Assembly: GCA_951799425.1 (NCBI GenBank)
Contig: OX637397.1
Coordinates: 22,102,564-22,166,563, forward strand
Length of the DNA: 64,000 nucleotides
Direction of reading: 5' to 3'
Origin: Ilex aquifolium
Taxonomy: Eukaryota > Streptophyta > Magnoliopsida > Aquifoliales > Aquifoliaceae
This document shows positions 1 through 10,640 of this stretch, in pieces (within the stretch, counting starts at the first letter, position 1; every line of letters starts with the position of its first letter). The notes below the pieces were generated by a model. That model was given only the letters and a program-made list of their open reading frames with translations, ran no database searches and had not been told where the DNA came from. A program made the position numbers and the translations under genes.

Positions 1-2333
1 TTGTTGGTGTAAAGTCCCAAAATCCACCCTCAAAAACATTACTATCTATAAATCATCCAATCATGAGAGCAACTAAAGATAACCAATTAGACAATAAACG
101 ACCCATCCATCCATTAAATACTATATACTAAAGACAATAAAACATTGTAACTTCTCAAACTTATAATTCAAAACTAAACCTTAACTAGCATCGCAATAAT
201 TAAATATAATGAAAACATTGTTTCATACCCAACTCTAAAAAAAAAAAAAAAAACTAGACTACGAAGAAGCATCTCTAAGCCTCCACGTCGAGATCCACAT
301 ACTGATCCACTTCAGTCTTGAGGTCAACCTGCTTATCTAATCTGACATCCTCTTATTTGCCAAAATATGTAATGTTGTTGTAGGGGGTGAGCAAAAGCTT
401 GTAGGAAATCCCTCTCAAATTCAAACAAGGTTTTAAAACAATACAAAAATAGGCAAGTCTCTTTTGGAAAATAATATATATACCTTTTCGAAAGTAAAAC
501 AATGACAATTGTAATGATCTCAAGTGTGCGGAATACAGTAAATCGATCACATGAATAAATATTTACAGATCAGAGTAATCAATAAATAATTCAATAACAC
601 CATCTTAGTTTTCTCATGTATCTCATGCATATTGGTTGCTTCTCAGGAATCCGCACAACGATCCTACCTCGTTCACCCAACATAAACTCATAATCTCAAT
701 CATTCCCCTCAGGGTCAAATTACACATCACTTTAGGAATGACGTATACCGTCTCACAGGGTATTGATGAATCCTTCCCAAGAAAGGTATACCATCCCTCA
801 GCCTTGAACTTACGTAAACGCTAGTGGTTGATCTTATAGGTAACAACCCACTACAAGTGTTAGGTGCTTGATGGTTTTCCCTAACTTCCAACTCCACCTC
901 GAATTATGTGTATTTATGTCTTATAGATGTTGGTGAGTGTCACTCTCCCTCGAGTTCAATGCGAGAAGTGGAAAAAATAGTGTGTGGATGGACAAAAACG
1001 TGTGAGTGCAAAAGTGCTCCCCAAGCGTAGAGAGACTTGCAATGTCGTGTTTTACTTGGAATGAGTATTCCAATGTCGTCTCCTCAGGAAAGGTGAGGTC
1101 GGGTGTTTTTGAAGAGTGATTTGTAATGAAATAAAAATTGAAAAATCTTGTGATTTGTGTTTTGGTGAGTTGTGCTTTGAGAAATATGCAAGTAAAAAGA
1201 GGGTTGGCTAATCCATAGAGTTCATTCTAATGGGTATGCCAAATCGACTCATTTCATTCAACCAATGGTGTCTTGGTGTTTGATTGATTCGTAGGATGTG
1301 AGGGACTACTGTAATTGTGTTGGGCAAAAGCATATCTCGTGACAAGTCTACGGTGTATCAAAAATCCACAACTACCTCCGCACTCAATCGAGTCAAATCA
1401 AACACTTAACACTAAGAGGAAGAATGAAAGAGAGTTGATTCCACATTCCCAAGAGAAAATCCATATTGGATTAGCCAACTAAAAGTTTAGCTACTCATAA
1501 TAAAGGCAAGAACAAACATGAAAGAGAAAAGCATGGTAATGAAATCAAACATGAACTTATATAAATGTAAAGAGAAGTTTAGACTACAAAGGAAATGACA
1601 TTCATACTTAAAATCCAAAGCTTGAAGAGAAAATACCCAAATGTAAAAATGAAATACAAGAACACTTAGCTAAACATGATTACAAATTGATTAAAAGGAA
1701 TTACAATGTAAGAAGGAAAGATTACAAGTTAAATGTAGCTCACTACAATGAAAATGGTGCAGGAAAATGGAAAAAATCTAGATTTTCTCTCTAGAAATTC
1801 ATCTTCTACCTTGGAGTTTCTCTCTCTAAAAGTATTATTATCTCCAATTGTGTGTAAGAGCTCCCTATTTTCGTCCGCTCCTCTCTCTCTTAGCATGAGT
1901 GACTGACTAGGAGTGATTGAATAGAGGTTGTCCATTCAAAGAAGCAAAATCAGTCGAGGCATGGACTGTAAAACTCGGGTAAAATTGAACTTTGATGAAA
2001 AAGGGCAAAATGGTAAATTGTTATTTCGGTACGGGTTGAAAACTTGAATTTTTCTAGGACTCGGATGACGAAACGGACCTCACCCTTGGATTCGTCTCGC
2101 GAAATCTAGTTACCCTGTCAAATTTCATCAAATTCCGAGATAGTCGGATTTTTCGCGTTTTATGAAGCGGTCGAGTCTCGGAAAATAATTTCAAAAATTG
2201 GAAAATAATTTAAAGCAAGTTGAAATAAAAATATTTTGAACTTGAACCGGGGCGAAATTTAATCGTTTCGGGACGAAAACGGATCCGGAAAAAGAGGGTC
2301 GTGTGGCGCGTTATGGGCCAAGTATTAGGGGAG

Positions 2334-2368
2334 TATAAAAAGGGGAAGAAAATCTGATTTTCTTCCCC
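2334..2368 (+). promoter_or_regulatory. Family B LTR TATA box with abutting palindrome
   Basis: TATAAAAA at 2334-2341 is followed without a gap by a perfect palindrome with 13-bp arms (GGGGAAGAAAATC) around a single central T (2342-2368). All four family B copies have a TATA box and palindrome in this arrangement. The transcription start would fall within or just after the palindrome. Confidence 0.75.
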
Positions 2369-4059
2369 AAATTCTGCTGGGTTTTCCCGATAGAAAGAGA
2401 GAGAGAAGAAGAGGGAGAAACAAGGGTTCTCCAAGCCTTTCTTCTTACGATCTAGGGTCAAGCTTTGGTCAAGTCCCCTTGGACCAAGAACGAAAAGTGT
2501 TCTGCTCGTCGAGAGCTACAAAACCATACCAAGAAGGACGGTTTTTGATGAAGTTCAAGAAACGAGATTTTGGGAAAATCAAATATTGGAGCTTGTTTCG
2601 GGTCTTGGGAGTCTTCTACCTTTGTTTTACGCTTCAAGAGGTAGGGTTCCCTCCTACTTAGGTTTATTTCTAACTTATGGTGTTCATGTGGGATGGGTAG
2701 GTGGTTTGAGATTTAGACACTTGCCTATTGTTATGAAAATGAGGAAATGAGTATAGAAATGGTTTAAAACCAATTTCTGGCTTAAGATCAATATGTGGAA
2801 GTTACTTGTGTACTTTCTTGAAATTTGATATTATGTGGGCATGTTATGTGTTTATATTGTGCCTTGTGAATGAAGTGTGTTATTGGCATAGATTAAGTAG
2901 TAACATGCTGTGATTTGTTGTTGGGTATTAAATATTGATATATGGACATTGTGGTGAATTTTGGTGATTATATGCCTATGATATAATTGGTCATGAAATA
3001 TGTTGATGTGTGGTTAATTGGTCCACATGGCATTCATTACATATAGATATGATATTGATATTGCAATAGCTCATTACATTGCAAAATGCACGGAGACATC
3101 ACATTCATGGGCATGAGGCATGAGTGTGGGGGTGTGTGTGTGCATGGTTTAATTAAACACCAAACTTGGTGGATGATGGGTGGGCTCGGGAAAGTTGGAT
3201 CGAAGGTCCGACTGAGTCGCACGGTTGCATGAAAAACTTGTGTCGGTTATAGCAAGAATGGCTAGACTCTCCCTCGGGTGCAAGACCCGGCTACTGGTTT
3301 ATACACTTCCGATGGTGCAAGTCCAAAAAAGTGTATTGGTGTGCGGAGCCAGCGGTGAGACACCAAAGTCCGCTACCCAACAAAGACACATGATTTTGTT
3401 TATAAAATAGTCATTCAATGTGTACATCCAACAATGATTTGGTTTTATAAACACACGACTTTTATTTCAAAATTATCATTGGATGTATTTCCTCAATGAC
3501 GGACTATCACACATTGGCATTGCATTGTGTTGTGGAGCCAGAGTGGGCTCGGGTTAAAGTGCATGAGTGAGTCTCATCTCATTTCATGGCATGGCATAGT
3601 AGAAATTCCAACATTGAATTGCATATTCTAAATTGGAATGGATGGTGCTTGTTGATTGTTGCATGTGCACATTTCATATGTACTTAGGTTGGGGAGTAGC
3701 CTCTGTAGGAGATATCCTATTGAGCGTGACTCACCCTTTATGGGAAAAATATTTCAGGTGTGAGTTACACACTGGTGGATCGTTCACATTTGGAGCCTCA
3801 AGGTTGAAGAAAAGCCGGAATGTGGCTTTAAGTTGTGAAATTGTAAAAATTTTGTTAAAATTTAGTTTTGGCATGTAATTACATGACAAGGGTTGTAATA
3901 GAAATTGTATGTATCATGTTTAATGTAGAAAACTTCATTATAGAAATTGTATGTATCATGTTTAATGTAGAAAACTTCATTATACATGTTTTTGTTTGTT
4001 ATGAAATGGTTAGGAGTGGATTGGAAATCAAAAACAGGTGAAACATGCAAGTTTGGGCA

Positions 4060-4232
4060 AAACCTTCCGGAAGGTCGATGGAAGCCTTCCAAAAGGTGTG
4101 GTCTAGTAGGCAAAACCTTCTGGAAGGTCGATGGAAACCTTCCGGAAGGTGTATTCTAGTAGGCAAAACCTTTTGGAAGGTCGGTCAAAACATTCCGGAA
4201 GGTCGACCAAAACCTTCCGGAAGGTTTTCCAA
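4060..4232. repeat. CCTTCCGGAAGG palindrome array in LTR B1
   Basis: About seven units of CCTTCCGGAAGG or one- to two-base variants, spaced roughly 16-40 bp, separated by 'TCGATGGAA' and 'TCTAGTAGGCAAAA' linkers. It sits about 300-470 bp from the LTR 3' end, the position that in copies B2 and B3 holds arrays of different palindromes. Confidence 0.85.
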
Positions 4233-4814
4233 CAATATGAAATTTTTAAGAATGTTTTCCTATTGCTTCCTGGCCTTAAGTCCTTTTATACAAATGATGC
4301 AAATGAACAATAATGGAGTACAAATAGTTGTATATTAGACCTCAGAAGGGTCATATGCTTTAAATGTACACATGTTATGCATTTGGGAGTTCCCGGTACA
4401 CGGGAGACTCTGTCCAACTTTTTATTGTTGTGTCGTGGTGTCGGGTTATGCGGCATTCACGGGTATTTCTGCGGGTTGATGGGTGATCAATGGGTTAATT
4501 ACGGACACCCGAATTTTGGGGTGTCACAGTTTGGTATTAGAGCGTATTGATATCTTGACTTAATTTGAGTTAATTATGGGTTAATAACGGACACCCGAAT
4601 TTTGGGGTGTCACATGGATCTCCCATGCTTTTCCAACCACTCCCTTTCTATCCCTTGGCTCCCCACTCCCTTATGCTTGCAATCTAAATGTAGGGATTAG
4701 GAGATCATTATGGGGTGTTAGAAATGTCAGGACATGGTTTAGAGGACAAAAGGTGGGCCCCCATAGTTGGTGAAGTCGTGTGGAGGAGTGTCTGAACTTT
4801 CTGGGCAACTATTA

Positions 4815-5010
4815 CTGGTAGGTGGTAGGGATTCTGCCGGTAGCTCACTTCCAGTAAGGTCTGCTACCAGTAGATCATAAGGGTTCTACTAGTAGGTCTT
4901 GTAGGGAGGCACTTACGCTGCTTTCCAGTAGGCTCTTCTACCGGTAGTTCTTAAGTCTTCTACCGGTAGGTCTTGCATGTCTTCTACCGGTATGTCTCAT
5001 CTTTGTCTTG
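4815..5010. repeat. CTACCGGTAG palindrome cluster, Athila 3' LTR
   Basis: Repeated TCTACCGGTAG, CTACTAGTAG and CTACCAGTAG units in the LTR. The homologous cluster in the 5' LTR is at 15930-16125, and it differs at individual units. Confidence 0.8.
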
Positions 5011-5241
5011 GAATTCTTTGCTGCTTGAGCTCCCGAGCCATCCGTCATGAGATATCTTCCTCCCCATAAACCTTGATCACCTGATGGGGTGCTTAATGCA
5101 TGCCCTTTCCAGCCCATTACCTAAAATCAAACAAATCCCCATTAATTATCAATTCAAATCCATTTTCCCACAAATTCACTACAAAACAAGTTGAATTTGA
5201 TGAAATGAAGATGTATAATATGCAATATTCCACACTTATCA

Positions 5242-5253
5242 CCCCCCCCCCCC
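5242..5253 (-). promoter_or_regulatory. Athila polypurine tract
   Basis: Twelve C on the + strand, i.e. G12 on the element strand, directly next to the 3' LTR start (TGATAAGTG). It is the RNase H-resistant primer site for plus-strand synthesis. Confidence 0.88.
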
Positions 5254-5562
5254 AACTGAACTTTGCTAGTCCCTAGCAAACGTTATTTCAAAATCACACT
5301 ACATTTATGACAATTCCATTCATGTAAACAATTCATGGATCAATAAGATACTCAAATCGCATTGCAATTATGCAAATGAACTTGGCCATAATGAAACAAA
5401 AATCAAGGTTCTTTCATTCATGAATATGTAAGATTCAGTACAAAGAACTCAAGTCAAAACAACTTGTGCCCTAGGGACTCTTCTATTAGGCTGACTACTC
5501 TTCAACCCTTATCCCCCAATATATACACTTAACAAAAATAACAAAAAGATTAAACTCTCTCT

Positions 5563-6700
5563 CTAATCCTCCTCCTTGTCATCATCCTTATCATCCTCAT
5601 CCTCATCGTCCTCCTCATCCTCTGACTCATCCACCGCTACATCAGTCGAGTTAGTGGGGGCAGTCGCCCAGAGGTCAGTACTAGTCCCTAGAACTGATGA
5701 TGGGAACTCTGGTGCAGTGGTCGGTGGTGGCATCTCGGGGAGAGGCTTCCTTGGGAAGGTTCTCTCATCAGCTTTAGCAGCTGCATGGTCCCCCCAAAGT
5801 CGTCCATCCTCCCCTCGATAGCATCAAGGCGCTGAGAGACTGTCCGAGGTGGGACAGCAGTGGAAGGCCCGGCTGTGGATGGTCCAGTTGTAGAAGGCAC
5901 GACCCTAGATGGCCTAGCTCTCTCTTCTCTCTGTGTGGACCCTCTAGTCATGGCCATCCTCTTCATGTTGCTCAGCTTGCCAATAGGGCCAAACTTGGGT
6001 GAAAGTGTCACATCTGTGGTGATGCCCTTAACTTTGGCACGATGACACATCTTGGTGATGAGGAGGGCGTAAGGAAGGTTCGCCCTCGGCTTCGTAGCCT
6101 GTGCGTAGTCCTTCATCACCTCCTCGATCATCAAAGCTATATCCATCTAGGTGCTAGCCATGAACGCATAGAAGAGGGCTAGTTTATGCTCCCTTGGTGT
6201 CTTCTCTGCACCCCGAGGCAAAATGTTGTAATGCAGCACTTTATTCATCACCCCATAGGAATACTTGAGTGCACCGAACTGAATCTTCCCACTGAACTGC
6301 GCAGGGTCCGTATACATCAAGCTAGCATACTCTTGGAGTGATTTCCTCCTTGGGGTGTTATAAGGATAAATCGGAGCATTGGCAGCAGGTCTCTGATATT
6401 GTAACGCCTCAGCGATGACTGTCGGGGTGACCTCAATCACCTTCCCCCTCACGTTTGTCTTCAACAAAAACAAATCCACATCCACTACCCCTAACTTCTA
6501 ATAAAATTCCCTACAAATAGGAAGCACAAACCCCTCCACTGCCTAGAACCAAAAATGTAGGCCATGCCCCTCAATCGGCCAGACCATATCATCGTGTGGC
6601 GCGAGGGTGGGCCTATCCACTTGTCCCTTGCATGTCACATTCTTAACCTTAATGCTCTCCGTGCGAGAGTCATTCTTTTTCTTCTTCCTCATTTTTGGGT
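5563..6700 (-). pseudogene. Athila extra 3' ORF ('putative plant transposon protein' type)
   Basis: Located where Athila elements carry their env-like ORF, between integrase and the 3' LTR. Readable from about 6690: FVLPICREFY, a stop, then KLGVVDVDLFLLKTNVRGKV, EALQYQRPAANAP, YTDPAQFSGKIQFGALKYSY, VLHYNILPRGAEKTPREHK, a stop at 6147-6149, then IEEVMKDYAQATKPRANLPY, ALLITKMCHRAKVKG. A frameshift near 5750 is followed by an acidic Asp/Glu tail ending at 5563-5565. The protein lacks an obvious signal peptide or membrane segment, so an envelope role is not supported. It resembles the family annotated in plants as a putative transposon protein. Its function is unknown. Confidence 0.75.
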
Positions 6701-6705
6701 TTCTA

Positions 6706-6880
6706 GGCAAGAGCTACCGGTAGCTCATCAACCTTCTACCGGTAGAAAACCCTTCTAGAAAACTGCTACCGGTAGCTATTGACTATTCTACTAGTAGCTT
6801 ACCCTTCTGCTTGTTTCAACCACTTTGCTACGATCTCCCGGTAGGTCTTGAGTCTTATACCAGTAGATGATCCCATTTCT
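6706..6880. repeat. CTACCGGTAG palindrome cluster inside Athila
   Basis: At least six near-copies of a CCGG- or CTAG-centred palindrome: AGCTACCGGTAGCT, TCTACCGGTAGA, GCTACCGGTAGC, CTACTAGTAG, and decayed forms CTCCCGGTAGG and TACCAGTAG. They lie just upstream (in element orientation) of the extra ORF. The same motif recurs in both Athila LTRs and in the unrelated family B LTR at 34735-34915. Confidence 0.85.
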
Positions 6881-6889
6881 ACAAAAATT

Positions 6890-8885
6890 CCCTATCTTCT
6901 AATTTTCATTCCCACTCCAATTTTATTCAACTCCACAACATTCAAATGACTTATTTCCTTACTCAACTACCCAAAAACATGATCCATACTAGTGAACCAC
7001 ACTTTATTATGCCCAAATTCATTTATAAATTTGCAATGAAATTTAAGTCTCGATTCAACACACATGACATGGGATTTTAATTTTAACAAAACGAAAACCC
7101 AATATGTAAAACACAAAATACAGTAAAAAGGGTATTCCTATTTTTGTCTCATATCTAAAATTTGAGTAATATTCCCTTATCTTACTCGCTCTGGGTCACC
7201 TGACACAACTTTTCAAACACCTGAACCAATCACACGTGAGTTTTATCATAGCTTTAAATGCTATTCTAAGGTATACACCTACGCATTTCCTTTCAAGAAT
7301 CGTGTGTGTGAAATGAACATGAAATTTAAATATTCACTCAACGGAATCCACATTCATTTAGCTATCGAAATTCAGCTTTGATGCGATTCTCACCAAGGGT
7401 TTCTCTCAAAAAAATGAATAACTTTATGATTATCTTGGCATGCTCTTGATGTGTATATGTGAGATAAAATCTTGTGCGCAAAACTAAATATACTCACATA
7501 TAATCCAAAAATGACGTGCATGAATAACAATTGAAACGACCTTGGCATAATCTCATGAATGGAATGTTAGGGCACTATATAGCAAAACCAACTTTTCTTT
7601 TCATTTAAAGTGTGCTCTCGCCATGCTTTCTCTAGATCATTTAGGGATTTCATGGGTTGTAATGAGGCCTTGGGGTGATATTTGGATTAAGTGAAATGAA
7701 GGGTAGAGGGAGACAAAAAAGCTTATTCAGAGGACCTGACCTTTATTATCAAAAATCTTCTTTTTGTGAAATTTTCGGTTTTACACCTTCACATCAACTG
7801 TTATGTCTCTTTTTTCCTCAACATTTTTTTTCTTCTCTTTTTCTTTTCTTTTCTTTTTCAACCCCCTTTTTCTCATTTTTCTTGGATTTTCTTTTCTTTT
7901 TCATTTAAAATTTGAATTCAGCACCATTCATCCCTTTTTGGATTTCCTCATCACATTTCCCTTTCATCTTGATTAATCACAATCAGTTTCGAAAAAACCA
8001 AGGTGTGGTAATTGTAATCATTTTGCACTAGGTTGGTAAAACATGTGGCGTGGAAACGAATTTTCACTTAAGGCTCAATCACGACACTAGGGATAAATTT
8101 TTCACAAGAAAAAGGCTAAGACTCAACGCAATTCAAAGATGTCTAAGATCCTCTCTAGATAAGCATGGGGAGGCATATTAGCATTTTAAGACAAAGTCAA
8201 TCAACTATCCATATGCACTCTAACCAAAGCAAGCATAATGAGATTATTGAACAGATTTTGAATTTGAAAAATTGTTCCTTTGAATAAATGTAAGTTCCCT
8301 CTAACAAGGATTGACACTAAAGCTCACATGGGTAGTTACTTCATCTCCACTATGTATGTCAAGCTCTAAAATGTGGATCCAATCATTAAATTGTTGAAAT
8401 TACACATTCAAGGTGCACTATGGTTGAGTTCAAAAGAAAACACATATGTGATACTCCGACATAGGATAAACTTCTATGGTATACTCATGTGTTCAAAGTT
8501 CAAAATGAAGATCAAGCAATCACAAATCTCATAACAATTTGAATAGGGGAATATGGTTCAAGATTCAGATATTTTCCACAAAAATTTTAAAATTTCTCAC
8601 ATATTTCCAACTATTCTATACAAAAAATTTGTAGAATATGTGAATGGTGCATTTCACCTCAAAATGGTATTATCAACAAAAATTAGTGTATCATACAAAT
8701 GGTGAATCTCACCCCCAACTTGAACCATGCATTTTCCTCAATGCAACAAAGGACATGTAATGTGATGATGGAATTTAAAAGATAAGAAGGGTAAGAGAAC
8801 ACCTCGCAATGAGCTTTGACAAAAACACCTCTATCTGCACACATCAAAAAAGGGCACTATGTAAACATGAAAGTAAGTAAACAAT
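6890..8885 (-). other. Athila spacer between integrase and the env-position ORF
   Basis: About 2 kb with no supportable coding region. It is AT-rich, with a long pyrimidine tract near 7795-7905 that is purine-rich on the element's coding strand and might act as an internal polypurine tract. Athila-type elements commonly have such a long non-coding stretch between pol and the extra ORF. Confidence 0.6.
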
Positions 8886-9960
8886 TTAACTTGTAAAGTA
8901 AAGAAAAAAGGAAAACAATTGTACACTAATATCTAATGCCTCAACAAGATCCGGATAGACCCGATCCACCAACTCTTCCTCCACTCTTTGAATTTCGAAA
9001 CCCTCGAAAAATGGTTTAAGTCTTTGGTCATTGACCTTGAATGTTTTACCATCTTCGGGATTTTCTATGTCTATGGATCCATTTGGGTAAACCACCTTAA
9101 CAGATTAGGGGCTATCCCATCTCGATTGAAGTTTTTCTTGGAAAATGGAGAGGCGAGAATTATACAAAAGAAATTTTTGGCCGGGCTTGTCATGGAAAAT
9201 TTTGGGCCTTTCTTTGTGAATTCTAGAGCTCTCGTATGCTTCTCTACGAATTTTCTCTAATTAATTTGTCTCTAACTTCCTATGTTCCCCAACTAGTCTC
9301 AAGTTGAAATTTAAGGTTTTTATGGCCCAATATGCCTTGTACTCCATCTCCACCAGCAAGTGACAAGTCTTGTCATAGACTTGCCTATAGGGAGACATAC
9401 CAATAATGGTCTTATAAGCAGTGTGGTAAGCCCACAAGGCATCGGTCAACCTGAGTGACCAATCCTTTCGATTCAGGTAAACCGTTTTTTCAAGTATACT
9501 CTTTATCTACCTATTGGCCAACTCGGCTTGGCCATTAGTCTGTTGGTGATAAGTGGTGGATACCTTGTGTGTTACACCATATTTATGCATCAAAGAAGCG
9601 AATGGTCTATTACAAAAATTTGAGCCACCATCACTTATCATTGCACGAGGTATCCCAAACCTAAAAAATATATTTTCTTTTAAAAATTTTACCACAACTC
9701 GGTGGTCATTGGTCTTGATCGGGATTGCCTTTACCCACTTGGACACGTAGTCCACTACCAACAAGATATAGAGGTAACCAAAAGACATAGGGAATAAATC
9801 CATTAAATCGATGCCCTAACAATAAAAAATTTCAATAACAAGCACGGGAAGAGGGCATCATGTTTCTACGGGTCACACTTCGCAACCTTTGACACCTATT
9901 ACATTGCTTACAAAATGAGACACAATCTTTAATTAATGTAGGCTAATAAAAACCACTTTG
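8886..9960 (-). pseudogene. Athila integrase
   Basis: Three parts are readable on the minus strand. First, an HHCC-type zinc-binding remnant (CKQCNRCQR, about 9880-9930). Second, the catalytic core (9507-9803: FGYLYILLVVDYVSKWVKAI, IPRAMISDGGSNF, YHQQTNGQAELANR), which keeps the two Asp of the D,D,E triad and the Glu. Third, the C-terminal part (9261-9449 [20 protein letters not shown]; 8886-9095 DGKTFKVNDQRLKPFFEGFE). The frame breaks near 9500 and 9100. The position after RNase H and the sequence fit the Athila lineage well. Confidence 0.9.
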
Positions 9961-10038
9961 TAAAATCTTAGCTGAAGTTTTCTTGGAAGATAAGTGTCTA
10001 CCACATGCTTCGGAATGACAGGAAGAGAGAACATCCCA

Positions 10039-10640
10039 CTATTCATTTTTCGGTACACATCTCCTCATGATTTGATCAGGGCAATATTTGAACAGGTACG
10101 AGTTGTCAAAATAGAAGTACTTCATGTACGCCATGAATCTTCTCTTATCTTTCGGGCTCCAATGTGGGGGTATTTGTCTTGTGGCAATAAAATTACAAAT
10201 GTTAGCATACCACGAACAAACTGAATGGATAGAAAATAGATGCTCATCAGGGAAAGAATTAGGGATAGGGATATGCTCTTCGGTGTCTTGAACAACAAGT
10301 CGTGACAAATGGTCCGCTACCACATTTTGGACTCTCTTTTTGTTCTTGATGATTAGGTTGAATTCTTGAAAGATGAGGATCCACCTAATGAGCCTCAGTT
10401 TAGCACCCTGCTTAGACAACAAATACTTCAAAGCAGAGTGATCAGTGTAGAATACAATAGGTGAGCCAATGATGTACAACCTAAATTTATCCAAATGCAA
10501 ACACTACAGCTAGCGACTCTTTTGCAGTGGTGGTAAAATTCATTTGTGCTTCATTTAGTGTTTTGCTAGCATAGTATATTACATATGGCTTTTTATCTTC
10601 CCTTTAACCTAGCACTGCACCGACATCGTAATCACTCATG
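10039..10640 (-). pseudogene. Athila RNase H
   Basis: Begins with CDMSDYDVGAVLG at the end of the RT piece and continues in 10039-10500, where IVFYTDHSALKYLLSKQGAK and VVADHLSRL are classic gypsy RNase H landmarks. A stop near 10500 splits it. It would remove RNA from the RNA:DNA hybrid during reverse transcription. Confidence 0.88.

Larger units (their letters stand above)
1967..4614 (+). mobile_element. Family B LTR remnant (copy B1)
   Basis: Starts TGTAAAACTCGGG and ends GGGGTGTCACA. It is flanked by a 5-bp duplication TGGAC (1962-1966) and TGGAT (4615-4619), confirmed by the uninterrupted site at 15741 in the other Athila LTR. The full LTR is 1967-4528. It is followed by a primer site (TTGGTATTAGAGC, 4531-4543), about 35 bp of internal sequence, and a second copy of the LTR's last ~36 bp (to 4614). 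So this is not a clean solo LTR but a 5' LTR plus PBS joined to the tip of the 3' LTR. Related copies lie at 34503, 46825 and 56935. Confidence 0.88.
865..5241 (-). repeat. Athila 3' LTR, interrupted by a family B insertion
   Basis: Two LTR pieces, 865-1966 and 4615-5241, are separated by the element at 1967-4614. The outer end abuts the TTAGG target duplication. The inner end abuts the 12-nt polypurine tract at 5242-5253. It carries the CTACCGGTAG palindrome cluster at about 4815-5010. Confidence 0.92.

Noticed and set aside
5576-5821. Serine-rich ORF on the + strand (MSSSLSSSSSSS...)
   Set aside because: It is the antisense of the acidic Asp/Glu tail of the Athila extra ORF on the minus strand.
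7675-7908. Phe/Ser-rich ORF with an apparent membrane segment
   Set aside because: It follows a pyrimidine tract (TTTTCTTTTC repeats) in the Athila spacer. The hydrophobicity is a product of base composition.
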